Shown: positions 45,601 to 57,252 of the stretch, in pieces
Layout: each line of letters begins with the position of its first letter
Position numbering within the stretch: the first letter of the stretch is position 1
Assembly (NCBI RefSeq): GCF_020520425.1
Contig: NC_079490.1
Coordinates: 4,464,001 to 4,528,000, forward strand
Reading direction: 5' to 3'
Length of the DNA: 64,000 bases
DNA from: Spinacia oleracea
Taxonomy: Eukaryota > Streptophyta > Magnoliopsida > Caryophyllales > Amaranthaceae
Notes under the pieces: model-generated
Databases searched by the model: none
The model's input: only the letters and a program-made list of their open reading frames with translations
What the model was told of the DNA's origin: nothing
Translations under genes and position numbers: made by a program

Positions 45601-46218
45601 AGCTCGTACTGCATTCAGTGCATTGCATTCCAAGATTACATTATCATAGCCAAATCTTCTCGGCAATAGCATCTAATACTAAATTTGGCTCAAAATTCGC
45701 CTTGTTTCTACAAAACCATGCGGCCCGGGCGAGTGTTGCAAACTTGCTTAGCTTCACCCTCTCCAACTTATTAGCAACCCAATGAAATCTCTCGACAAAG
45801 GGCGAGCTTGGAGCATCCACAATCATGCTTACAAATTCACCATGAGCTCATATCAACGAGGCGAATTTACACTCAAACAGTGTATTATTGTTTTCCTCCC
45901 TGCATCCACAGACCACGCAATTATTCAATTGAGGAATGTGGTGATTAAAAAACACATTCATCACCCCTAGACTCCCTTTGCAAGCACGCTAGATGCAGCG
46001 GGTTAGCTTCGATTGTCTTCTAAAGCTCCATACTATTTTCCACTGATCGACATACAACCTTAATCATTCTTTCGAATGTGATACTTCAAAAACACATTCA
46101 TCGCCCCTAGACTCCCTTTGCAAGCACGCCAAGTGGAGTGGGTTAGCTTTGATTGTCTTCTAAAGCTCCATACTACTTTCCACTGATTGGCGGACAATCT
46201 TAATAATTCTTTCGAATG
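45600..46218 (-). pseudogene. Decayed L1-type LINE fragment
   Basis: Minus-strand frames resemble the end of a plant LINE ORF2. A Cys-rich segment near 45900 reads NNCVVCGC..NNNTLFECKF, like the zf-RVT zinc motif, and a following segment reads KFATLARAAWFCRNKANFE, like the linker to the RNase H region. Stops and frame changes interrupt it. The 5' portion (45948-46087 and 46088-46218) is a tandem duplicate of about 140 bp starting near AAAACACATTCATC. Confidence 0.6.
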
Positions 46219-46574
46219 AATTACAAGTTTTTCCACATTATACGTTGTTAGTTTTTTCTGGATTTTTTTTCAAAGAATTTTTTAACACACCATTTTTTGA
46301 TTTGTGGGAGTAGTAGAATTGAAAATATTCAGATCTAAGTATAACATAGCAAAGTAATTTCAAACAAATTCAATTCAATAAAGACCTTATATTTGTTAGT
46401 TTATTTAAAACCTGAAAGTATGAGTTTGTATCTTATATTAAATTGGTTGACGTAATATATTACTTAAAGGTAAAAAATGAAAAGTTAACCCTGTTATAAA
46501 AATATTGTCTTCTATTATCTTAACCCCATTAAAAAAATTGAATCCTTTAATAAAAAACCACTCTGTACTACTTT

Positions 46575-46880
46575 CTCCGTCCCTTTTATTATTTACGTAT
46601 TTTGTTTTAGGCGCTCCCTTTTATTATTTATGTTTGGAATATTTTTCTTTTAATATTGCATAAAACAATGTGCCAAAATTTATTAAATATTCAAACATTT
46701 AATTTACTTTGCCATTCCCCACTCCTTCCCTCCGCTCACCTCATCTAATTAATGAGGAAACTAGAACTTTTATTATTTAACTAAAAAAATTTAAAAAATC
46801 AAAACTTTTTTTTTATCATACTTAAATGCGCCTGCATGATATCCACCGTAAAGAATAAAAAAGACGGAAAATAGTATTAG
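46575..46880. mobile_element. Diverged Stowaway MITE
   Basis: The left end TACTTTCTCCGTCCCTTTTA and the right end AAAAAGACGGAAAATAGTA are inverted relatives of the Stowaway terminus. The interior is AT-rich and non-coding. Confidence 0.55.
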
Positions 46881-47080
46881 CTATGTACGAAATACAATGA
46901 AATATGTTTAGAAATATGAGAAATTAAGTATTTCCACGAAAAAAATTAAGATGAATGCTTTCAACAAAATTCAACAAGCACGATTTATTGAAATTGACAT
47001 CCACAATACTCAGTAACTGCTTTTTAGTTACGAGTATTGTTACCCCTTTAACTTTACCGTGCAAATGCGTCAACATGCTA

Positions 47081-48791
47081 CTCCATCTGTCCAGAAATGT
47101 TCTTTATACCTGGTATTTTGCACTCGTTTTAATGACTAATTAATGAATTAAAATTTCTCTATTTTTTATTTTATTTTGAACAAGACAAATTACGTTCATT
47201 CATAATATTTTCACTTGTATCAAAAATCTGACAATGGAAAAATATATAAGATTTAATGTTACAATGGAAAAGTAGGAGAGATTATTTACCCCAATGAATT
47301 TAATTGGTTAATATAATCTCTGAACATAAATTTAGTTTGAATATTAAAATATTTATGTGATAATATAAAATGAAAACATAAACGGTTTTTTCATGAAATG
47401 CCCCCGAGGTTTCACGAAACGCACCAAATACATCTGCGCGTTTCAAAATACATAATATACCCCTTTTTTTTAAAAAAATGCACCAAATGCCCTTAAATGT
47501 CCTTAATGACTAACGGCTGTTAACTCCATTAGTATTAACCTCTAATTGTCTCTAATTAACTCTAGCTAACAAATAACCTAATTACAATTCAAATCACAAA
47601 ATCAAGCATAAACTAATCAAAAACTATGAACAACCAATTAAAGAGAGAATTAAAGAATAAAAGAGAGAGTTAATTATACCATTAATAATTGAATTTGAAG
47701 CCCAAAATTGAAGAACCAATATTCTGAAAATAAAGAACAGAACTAAGGGAGAGAGAAAAAGAAACTGAAAGTTTCTGAATTCCAATCCCAGAAAACTAAA
47801 ATCCAACACAAATTTGAACTCCAAAGTGCTCTAATCTACCTTAACAGTTGTTGCTGTCCCTTTACATACGTTGTTGCTGCTATTTTTGAACAAAATCAGA
47901 ATACTCAAGAATAAAAAATGAGAAGAACGAAGAAGCAAGAAAAATCCCCAACTCTAAACTGAAATTCTAGCTACCGATTCCAATTTCTAATTTCTCTCTA
48001 ATCTATCTTCTCTGCGCTATACCCCCCTCCCTAATCGGAGCTCATATTCCCCCTCTTATGTGCTGCTGCTGCCCTATTTTGTTCCCTCCCCCGTCGAACA
48101 GCCCCATCGCAAAAATGTATCAGCCCAGAAAAATAGGGGTTGTTTGTTCCATGTTGTTGTGCAACTTTGTTCTTCGTCCTTCGAATCCAACCCCCCAAAT
48201 TCGCAAAAAAATCAGCCCAGAAATAGGGGCAGCACCATGTTCATGTGCGGCCGCACGAAATTGATACGGGTACGCGCACGGTTTCATCAAACTTCAATTC
48301 ACGATTTCAATTCACTCGAAAATCTGGGTTCAAATATTTTGGGATTTGAGTTAGCAATTGAAGTTTGACGAAGATGGGTTCACCATTTTGATACCCAGAA
48401 AAAGGAGATGTGAGATTGAGAGGAGAGAGGGGATTTTGAGCTAATTAGGGTTCATTAGGTGTTAATTAGGATTAATTAGGCTAATCAGTAGTTAATTAGG
48501 GTTAATTTAGGATTAGTTAGATTAATCAAGAGTTAATGTTAACGGAGTTAGACTTCCGTTAAGTCTAGAGGCATTTGGTGCAAATAAATTTAAATAGGGG
48601 TATATTATGTATTTTGAAACGCGCATGTGTATTTGGTGCGTTTCGTGAAACCTCACGGGTATTTCATGAAAAAACCGAAACATAAAAAACATTTTAGACA
48701 CTCGAATAAGTAGAGAATATCTCGAACACTCAGAATAGAATACGTAAAGAACGTTTTGAGATCGGGTGCAATTATTTAGGAACGGATAGAG
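47081..48791. mobile_element. Stowaway MITE split by a nested Mutator-like element
   Basis: The left part begins CTCCATCTGTCCAGAAATG after TA (47079-47080). The right part ends AGGAACGGATAGAG before TA (48792-48793). The two halves were separated by insertion of the element at 47383-48677. Confidence 0.75.
47383..48677. mobile_element. Mutator-like element, 1.3 kb, with long TIRs
   Basis: The inverted ends extend about 80 bases or more: CGGTTTTTTCATGAAAT..CCC, then GGTTTCACGAAACGCACC, TGCGCGTTTCAAAATACATA and ATATACCCC, matched in reverse at the right end. The flanks carry a perfect 9-bp duplication AAACATAAA (47374-47382, 48678-48686). The interior (about 47600-48400) is less AT-rich and has leader-like CT-rich stretches. 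It could be captured host sequence (Pack-MULE), but I recognise no gene in it. Confidence 0.85.
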
Positions 48792-48798
48792 TATAAAA
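48792..48798 (+). promoter_or_regulatory. Probable TATA box of the coiled-coil gene
   Basis: TATAAAA begins with the TA target duplication at the right end of the Stowaway. It is followed by a leader with a probable 5'-UTR intron (donor AAG/GTGAG at 48971/48972, acceptor TTTTTCTGCAG ending at 49117) before the ATG at 49219. Confidence 0.55.
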
Positions 48799-49218
48799 TC
48801 AAATTTTGGGTGGGAATTGGGAAGAAGCACACTCACATTCCATTTTCTGATTTTCATTTCACGACTTCTCATCTTCCCCCCACCCGTCTTCTTCTAACAC
48901 TGAACTTCTGGCGTACTACACTAATACATCCTAGGTTTCATTTCATTCGCAAAAAACGGAGTAATTCCAAGGTGAGTTCCTATATTCTGGGCTTGAATCT
49001 CCGTAGATTTTGTACTTTTTAAAATAAAAATGATTTTAGTGTAATAATAGCAGTCTTTTCGCATAATTTACACTGATTTTTGTTGAAATTTTGATTGAAG
49101 TTCATGTTTTTCTGCAGTGCCCATTAAAATTACTGTCTAGGGTTGATTATCTGATGTTAATATAGTGGAAATCCGCCATTTTTGTGTAATTGTGTTGTTG
49201 ACTTGTGGGTAGTAGAAA

Positions 49219-52200
49219 ATGAGTTCAATTTCGGTCAAGCAGTCACCCAAGAGCAGCAATTGCTCTGGGGGTTCACAAACTCCTTCGATTTCCGGCTTAA
49301 TCGGGGGTTTGAAAACGTCGTTTCTCGACAAGGATTATACGGCAGCTGTGAGGAAATTGAAGGAGAGGGAGGAGGGTTTGAGGAAGGAGATAGAGAGGGA
49401 GGTGGGTTTGAGGAAGGAGAAGGAAGAACTTGTGGTTAAATTGAGGGAGAAGAGTGACATTTTAGAGACTGATTTTCGGGAGTTGAATATGAAGAATCTT
49501 GTGTTGGAGGGGGAATGCAAGTTATTGAAGCGGGAATTGGAAGTAAATGATGATAAGTTGAATGATTTAGATAGGGAATTGAGGTCGGTGAAGGAGAGCG
49601 AGAGGATGTCGATCGAGAGGTGTGGTCGTATGGTTGGCGAGCTTAGGGAAATGGAGGGTGAGAAGCAGAGTTTTATTCAAAATTTGTCTGATTTGAGTGA
49701 TATGGTGGATGAAATGAAGAGAAAGTTTAGGGAAAAGGAAGAAAAAATGGTTGAGGCTTTGGGGAAGAAGGATGCTAAGTTGGAAGAATTGGAGAAGAAG
49801 CTGAAATTCGATGCCCATTTGGTAGAATTAAAGAGAGAGAATACGGAGAAGATGAAGGAGCTGGATGAACTAAAGAAAATATTGAAGGGAAAGGAAGAAG
49901 AGATGGTTGAGGCTGTGAAGAAGAAGGATGCTCAGTTGGAAAAACTGAAAAGAGATACCCATTTGGAAAAATTAAAGAGGGAGAAAGAGGAGAAGATGAA
50001 TGAAGTTGAGATTGCGCAACTTAAGGCCCAAGTTAAAGCTCAGAGGGAAGAACTGGAGGGTGTGCAAAGGACGAATGCGTCTTTGGAGGAGCGAAAGGCA
50101 GAATTTGATGCCCGTGTTAAAGAGCTAACGAAAGGTAATGAAGAAAAAGATGAGAGAATTAAGAAGTTGGGAGAGGAAATTGAGATTTCAGAGAAGGGAA
50201 AAAATGAAATTGTGAAAGAGAGGGATGAGCAAATCCAAGAACTCAGGAAAGAGAGAGAGGGTTTAGGTGTAAAGATCAGGGATTTAAAAGCAAAGTTCGG
50301 GCTCGTGGAAGAGAATTTTTTGAAACTTGAGGGGGATGTGATCACTTCTTTGTGTTTGGATTTGGGGAGAAACAAAAGATTTGCAAGTACTTATCTTGGT
50401 AAAGTTTTATCCGGAGTAATTAAGGCTCTCGATTCTGGAAAAGTTAGTCATACTTGCAGTGCAGGAATGGCTAAAGATGGAAATCCTCAGGAAGCAGGTA
50501 TTTATTCTTTTGGTAACGCTATTTGTATTCGATCAATATGACCCATATTTTGCGTGTGGAAGGCTTATTCTTTGTGAGGCTCAATTGAAGCTCGTGAAGG
50601 CTGCTTATTTGTTTCCTTCAGTAAATATTTGGAGGATGATGAACTGTGTTTTTTTGTGATTTTGAGACAAATTAGGTTGCGAAGATAAAAAGTTGCGTTA
50701 ATGTACCAAATAGGCACATATATACTATACTTTGGTAGTTTGGTTTATTGAAATGGTTTTCTATACATTTAAATTATAATGACATAAACAATGTGATAAG
50801 CCCATAATTATGAAGGTAGAACAAAAAAAATTGCATCTCTGTTTTTGCTAGATTTAAGGTTTTACCAGATCTCTGTGGTTGCTTCTGTCGTTCGTTTGAC
50901 TTATGTGAGGATAAGTTAAATTGTTAAGGAGCTAATGGGAAAGGACTTAGGTAAAGATGGGAAATAATATTGTCAAAGAATAGCTTATTTTGCTAGAAAA
51001 TTTAAGGCTACTTTGATACCTTAAACTGGGTCCGTTTTTCTTAATTGAAGATTTTTTTACTACTTTGCTTCTAAATCACTCCATACCTACTATTTTAGCC
51101 ATTGCTCTTTGTTTGTTTTATTATCTTAATCTTGCTTGGATTTGAAACTAGATGTGTAAGGGAATGCTTTGTATACTGAAGGATATATCCATGTTTTAAG
51201 AATTTTGGAGTGTATAGGAGTATGAATGCAAATATGTAATGACTTAGTATCTGGTTGAAAGGGGTACCTTTGATGTATAAGGACTTTGATCCTTTTACTA
51301 TAAAGTTGGTAATTAACATTGACAGTGTAAAATGGAAAACATTTGCCCATGCATGTAAGGGGTTTTTCATTCGCTTTAGTATGTTGTTAACCTGCTGACA
51401 TGATCTGCACTTTGAGCAATCAAGACAGTTGCTAGTGCATACAAGTGATGAAACATTGAATGCAATAACTTAAAATTAGTGCTTCCTTGTGAAGGATCTT
51501 AACTATTTGAATTTGGTGGACCTAATGTCTAGGTTGGCATTGCTATCGGCCATTGCAGTGATAAAACTATTCTTGTTTAGGGATTGACATGGTGATGTGG
51601 GCAACAGGGCATGTGTAGTAGTTAGTAGTTATGCTGTAAATTTGTGGATGAGATTTTCTTTCATCTTTTTTTTTTTTTTTTTTTTTTTTAACTTGCTTCA
51701 TCTTGAATGTGATTGACTAGGCATACTAGGCTCTAATGTTCTGTAGTGAACTTGTCAAATACATGATTTCTGCAGTTCTGCTGCTGTAATTTTCTGGGGT
51801 TGTCTGTTGTTAGATTATTCACGATTAGTGATGTCAAGTTCTTCATATACGTAGTAATGTTTAACATGGAACTTGCAATACTATGGTTTTCAGATCTACC
51901 CAAACGATAATGAGCAATTGAGCATCCATGTAAGATTAAAGTGCCTGTCTCCTTCTCTCTTTTATTTTTCTAATCTAACTAGCTTCCTCCGTGCATGCTG
52001 TCAATCTAAATGAATTCACTTTTTGTCTTAACATTTTTATGAAGTGGGCTCGTGGAAATTATGTGAGAGTTACCGTTTAATGATTTCTTGTGTTCGATCA
52101 TGAAACAATGTAATGATGCCTAAAAAACCTCGGATGTTGAAAATTTTAAATGATGTATGCCTGCTTGGGAAATATTTTAGCATTACTTTACACTGCAAGA

Positions 52201-54510
52201 GCATAGGCGATGAGTAGAGGGAGATGGGTGCTATACGCGTGGGGAGTCACATCTGCGATCACAAATCACAATGACATGGAATCCTCTTGAATAATGTTCT
52301 AATTGTGCTTGATTTAGTCGAGTTAATAAGTGGCTATTTTTCACATGATGCAATTTGATAATCCACATCTTTGCAGACTTTTGCTAGATGATCTTGCTAT
52401 CCACGATTGTAGAAATCTGTTAGTTCTTGACTAACAGCATGTTGAGCCCCATTTGATACTCTTTCTTTTCACTCCAGATTCGGGATTTGTTCCTCACACC
52501 AATGAACCAAAATACTGTTTGAAGTCAGAAAAGCAATCTCCAGATGCTGTCAAGAGGACATTGGATTTTGAGACAGATGAGGCTACTGGCAACAAGAGCA
52601 CTACATTTGCTGAACCTATCATCATTGACAGTGATGATGATAATGAGACTCTTCTTCATGCTAACACTGTTAAAAACAAACGACATTATCATAATCTTGA
52701 TGGTTCAAGCAATGATACCCTGGATTCATTACATAAGATGAAGAAATTCAAACAAGAAGTCAAGCAAGAACCGTCAACTCCTGCTTTATCAACTACTAAA
52801 AGCGACCATTTTTTCAGCGCTTCGCAGAGGCAATCATTGACTATAAAAAAATGTGATGGAAAGCAGGGGACAGAAGAGAGAGAGCCAACATGTAGTTTTC
52901 CTAAAGCTGTTGACAGTAATTGTAGTAATGAAACCCCCAAAGCTGGAAAAACTTGTAGCCTTCGGGTTAAAGAGTTCTTAAACGCTAGCAGGGAAAGGGT
53001 GAAAAAGAAAATGCTGGAATGTGGTGCCGATATGTTATGTGCTTTGGAAGAGGATGATGACTTTTGTGCCAAGGCAGTGTGTGCATTGTACAGGCTATCA
53101 GGGATGAATGGTTTGATTTTTTCAGGAAGCAAAGGATTTGAAGAGTGTGATCTTGAAAGGTAACAGTTATGTTATATGTAATTTCCTTTTGAATTCTGAT
53201 AATCTGAAGGTTTTCTGGGATGCATCATGCATGGTTCGATTATCTGTTGACTATTTTTGACATCTATCTCTTCTCACAAGCAATTTAGAATATGTGCTGT
53301 GATGTGTCATGACTATTAGTCTATTACTCCCTGCGTTCCCTTATGTTCTTCCCGGTTGGAATTGGGGAGGCTAAGAAAAATGGAATCTTGGTATGATTAG
53401 GTGTAAAAGTAATGATTAAAGTTAGAAGATTCTACTTTTAGAATAAATGAAAGAGAGAGAAATGAATATAGAAATAAAGAATCATAAAATAAGGTGGGTG
53501 AATGAATTGGGGAATGTCAATGAATTAAATAATACGGGTGGGGAAATCAATGAGAATATTTGGGTAGGCGAATGGAACAAAATGTAGGATATGGTAGGAA
53601 ATTAAATTGTAGAATAATGGTATTTTGGGGAATTTTTTTTGCCTAAAAATGAAAAGATTCACAATGGATGAACAAATCTGGATTGTTTAGCTAAAATGGC
53701 TGTTGATTGTTTAGCTAAAATGTGTAGAGCAAATCTGGATTGTAATCTTACTAGACTAGACCTTGAACAAGCTCCTGCTTTTGTGAGAAATTTCAAAACA
53801 ATCCCCTTGATTGGCATATCAAGTGGTATTCTTGTAATTATAATGAACAAATATACAATCTAAAAATTGCAATGTACAGTCTATTTGATACTTTAAAAAA
53901 ATAAAAATAAAAGAAAATAATTCTAATATAAAAAGAGATTGTATATTTAATATTTAGATTGTATATTTTGACAATTTATTTACGAAAATACCCCTTGATA
54001 TGCTTTGCACGCCAATCATGGAGATTGACCGGGCGGAGCTCTGCTTTTTTTATGTCTGTACTTATGGAGGACAAACCTCCCTGACTTTTATTTGATTTAA
54101 TATAATTGCCTTCCGCTTGCATCATAAAAAAAAGGTATGCCAATTCGGGAAACGGGAAGAACTTTTAGGAACGGAGGGTTTCTTTGGTAGGGGTAGGAGT
54201 TATGGTTTTAGACTTTTAGCTACGAATCATAGTTACAAAAAAAATTGTTTCATCGTTTCCACCGTGATAACAATTCATTAAAAACTCTAGTAGTTGCTAT
54301 TTTGCCTAAAACATGTACTATCTTGCTTCCAGGGTGGCTGCACTGGCGAAAATTCTAACAGATGGGGGGGATCCAAGTGGCAAACCGAAGAAGTCATTGG
54401 TTCAATTACTGCAGGGCGATCTTGGCGATTGCAGACGACTTGCTTTGAAGTATCACAAGCAATTGTTGGATATCTATAGAAAGAGAATGGATCCTCTGTT
54501 TTCTCCCTAG
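49219..54510 (+). CDS. Coiled-coil protein of unknown function with SUMO-type motifs
   Basis: I do not recognise a named family. Three exons join in frame (49219-50497, 52478-53159, 54333-54510; GT-AG introns), giving 712 residues. Residues about 45-390 are an almost continuous, highly charged coiled coil rich in Glu and Lys (KLKEREEGLRKE, EELEKKLKFD). The middle (427-600) is low complexity. It holds IIIDSDDD (474-481), a textbook SUMO-interacting motif, and FKQEVKQEP (517-525), with two overlapping SUMO-acceptor consensus sites at Lys518 and Lys522. The C-terminus (about 585-712, SGMNGLIFSGSKGFEECD, ALAKILTDGGDPSGKPKKS, DIYRKRMDPLF) looks like a conserved globular domain. A nuclear, SUMO-linked scaffold role is inference only. 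Intron 1 (about 2 kb) has a T-run at 51668-51690. Intron 2 holds a Stowaway and a LINE tail. Confidence 0.85.
53640..54134 (+). mobile_element. 5'-truncated L1-type LINE tail
   Basis: The first 150 bases encode MAVDCLAKMCRANLD and LDLEQAPAFVRNF, like the RNase H end of a plant LINE ORF2. The 3' end carries the typical GACCGGGCGGAGCTCTGCTT, AATATAATTGCCTTCCGCTT and a final A-run (54125-54134). The piece 53784-54041 is repeated at 54965-55222. Confidence 0.6.
53784..54041. repeat. Inverted-end repeat, copy 1
   Basis: Shares about 258 bases with 54965-55222. Its ends, TTGATTGGCATATCAAGTGG and CTTGATATGC..GCCAATCA, are inverted relatives, suggesting a MITE or a shared LINE 3' UTR. Confidence 0.6.
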
Positions 54511-54964
54511 TCAAGTGATTTGCACTCTGCAGTACAAGTAAGCTGTCATTGAAAGTCGCCTTCTAATATTTTTGGATGGGATTTTAGAGAATTCTCTTTT
54601 GCACAAGTAGAAAAAGTCTGTCAAGTCAGTTCTTTTCTGGGTGTTTCTGACTTGTACATAATGTGAATGAAACTAGTAAATTGGCTATTCTTAGGTCTCA
54701 GTTGATCCTTCTTGTTCATCATAGAGTAACGTCGTACATAATGTGAATGGAACTAGCAACTGGGATATACTTAACTTAGGTCTCAGTTGACCCTTCCCCT
54801 AACCCGTACAGTAATGTTGTTGATGGGAAGATGGTCATTTTGTTGATGATTTTGGAAGAAGAAAATTGGAGGGTCTGGTTCTACTTTCTCGATTTGATGT
54901 TTTCAGGCTTGATATTTATTATTATGGTACGTGATTCGTTAACTACTAACAGGCATCCCCCAGT
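54511..54964. other. 3' flank of the coiled-coil gene
   Basis: Contains two diverged copies of TACATAATGTGAATG..ACTAG (about 54655 and 54735), a short local duplication. No gene is seen. Confidence 0.5.
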
Positions 54965-55222
54965 TGAGAAATTTCAAAACAATCCCCTTGATTGGCATAT
55001 CAAGTGGCATTTTCGTAAATATAATGAAAATATACAAATCTAAAATGGCGATGTACAATATATTTGATATTTTAAGAAAAATATAAATAAAAGAAAATAA
55101 TTCTAATATAAAAAGATATTGTATATGTAAATATTTAGATTGTATATTTTGACAATTTATTTACGAAAATACCACTTGATATGCTTACCTTGCCAATCAC
55201 GGGGTTTGACCGGGCAGAGCTC
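54965..55222. repeat. Inverted-end repeat, copy 2
   Basis: Second copy of 53784-54041, same orientation, diverged by scattered substitutions. It lies 3' of the coiled-coil gene without the LINE coding part. Confidence 0.6.
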
Positions 55223-55497
55223 CCCCCAGTTCATCCCCTTTCATCCCCATGCCATTTTTCATTGTATATTATTGCATCTTGATTGTTAACTTACTGAAAT
55301 GTTGCCCGAAAATGAGGGAGTGATACTGATAGATACATCTCTGAGTCTTTACAAAGTTTTCCATCATATTGGGGGATTCTTTGGTCTTTTCTCAGAAAAG
55401 AGTGTTGCAGACATGAAAATTTTCATTTGATTTCTGAACAGTTAAGGATTGTAACAGACTTTAATCCTTAAGTTAATCTTTTAAGCTTACTGTTGTG

Positions 55498-55525
55498 ACT
55501 TGTGACTTGTGACTTGTGACTTGTG
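55498..55525. repeat. Heptanucleotide microsatellite
   Basis: Four tandem copies of TGTGACT. Confidence 0.8.
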
Positions 55526-55623
55526 ACCATCTCCTATATATACTGGTCTCTGAGACAGATAGGCACATAGTAAAGGTTGAACGAACCTGGTGTTTTCATG
55601 GCCTTATGTTGTACAGGTACATA

Positions 55624-55884
55624 CTCCCTCTATCCCTTAATACTCGCACTGTTTTGACTTTTTGCACTATTCACATAATTCACTTTGACCCTATTTTATT
55701 TATAGTATATGAAAATAAATGTTAGTATATAATATATTGTTGGATTCTATCTTAATATATATTTTCAAAATATTAATATTTTTATAAATTTTTATAATAT
55801 GTAGTTAAAGATATTGGTGGTCAAAGTTGTGCATTGGCAAGCGTGTCCAGTCAAAACGGTGCGATTATTAAGGGACAAAGAGAG
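55624..55884. mobile_element. Stowaway MITE
   Basis: Ends CTCCCTCTATCCCTTAATA and TATTAAGGGACAAAGAGAG, flanked by TA. A fragment of the same subfamily seems to lie at about 930-1020 in a carboxypeptidase intron (shared TTGACTTTT.CACTATTCACATA). Confidence 0.85.
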
Positions 55885-55886
55885 TA

Positions 55887-56500
55887 GTCGATATAGAGGG
55901 TTACACCCTATCCTCTCTTCTTTAAATAGTTGGTACGGAAGACTCAATTTGCTTTTTTTAGTCGGTACATAGTCAATGTAGTTGCCACATTTCCTTATTT
56001 TTAGTTGGTCTTAGTTTAGTTGGCAACATAGGGAGTACTCACGCTTTTCTCCCTACGAAATCGGGACAGAGGGGATAAGATAACTCGTTAAACGAACTAG
56101 GACAAGATTTTGAAAATGAAGAAATTCATTGATTAGTCATTAAGCAAAATAATCCAGTCAGCGGTTATCATGAGTGACCCTTAACTAAGGTCTCGGGTTG
56201 GAAAAAATCTCAAATGGGAGGGATACTGTCCATCGAGGTACACATGCAAACTCCGCAGGAGATTAGTCCACTCGTCAAAGATGGTAGGAACTAGGAACTC
56301 CTCATAGTAGAACAAAAAGAATATACCAGGTTTGAAGAAGTGACCACAAGGCACTCAATCGATATATCGAGTTTTTCTAGTACTCGTGTGGATGCAAGCT
56401 TGGTCGGAAAATCCTTCAAATCCGATACGCTTTTTCAGTATGCCATTTTCAATCATATACTCCGTATTAACCTAAAAATGAAATTTGTCCACAAAGGAGA
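55887..56500. other. Intergenic DNA, nothing recognised
   Basis: No gene or element end identified. Confidence 0.45.
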
Positions 56501-56502
56501 TA

Positions 56503-56813
56503 CTCCCTCCGTCCCGAAATACTTGACCTGTTTTCCTTATCGGGCCGTCCCTTAATACTTGACCTGTTTCTAAAAATGGAAATATTCTAACAATATTATA
56601 TTATTTCTCACTCCACCCCTATTAACCCACCTACCCTCTACTCCATACAAAAAATAATTAAAAATTCAACCCCATCCCTTCACACATTTCCCACTAACTA
56701 CATTAAAATAATACCCCACTATCAATTACTGCCTATTAAATTAAATAAGTCAATTCAAGTCCCTTAAACTCTGTGCCGGTCAAACCGGGTCGAGTATTCC
56801 GGGACGGAGGGAG
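56503..56813. mobile_element. Stowaway MITE
   Basis: Near-perfect ends CTCCCTCCGTCCCGAAATAC and GTATTCCGGGACGGAGGGAG, flanked by TA (56501-56502, 56814-56815). Confidence 0.9.
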
Positions 56814-57252
56814 TAGTTTAATCCAAATAACTAGAATTGTGCAAAATGTGTGTAGTTCCTGATTTCGCGGTAATATACTTTGTCGCGAGTAATCAATTTA
56901 ACCACAAACTCAAACGTTTGAGCTTGCATTTGGATTGAACATGACACCAGCAAGCTCCAACCAAAAAACTCATGCGACATCAAAACATCAAGCAAAATCG
57001 TAGTACATAGTTCCAATGACAAATTCAAAAACCATTTTATGATACAAAACAGAGCAAATCATCAATTGGGGTAGAAACAAACAAACCGAAGGCAGAAAAT
57101 AAAAGATTATTTTGCAAATACTAAAATCGTATCATCGTCATCGGAAAATCAGAAATATTTTCAGGGTCCTAATGAGAGTACACAAAAGCAGGACAAAGAA
57201 AACTTGAAGGACAGTGTAGGGGAACTCCTACAGTTACAAACCACTGAGTTCA

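Larger units (their letters stand above)
53327..54179. mobile_element. Stowaway MITE split by a LINE tail, in intron 2
   Basis: The left end CTCCCTGCGTTCCCTTATGT follows TA (53325-53326). The right end, TTTTAGGAACGGAGGG near 54179, is its inverse. Both halves contain TTCTTCCCG/CGGGAAGAA. The halves are separated by LINE sequence at about 53640-54134. Confidence 0.7.

Noticed and set aside
47624-47824. 66-codon frame in the Mutator-like element
   Set aside because: Phe-rich translation of AG-rich DNA without domain features; not a transposase.
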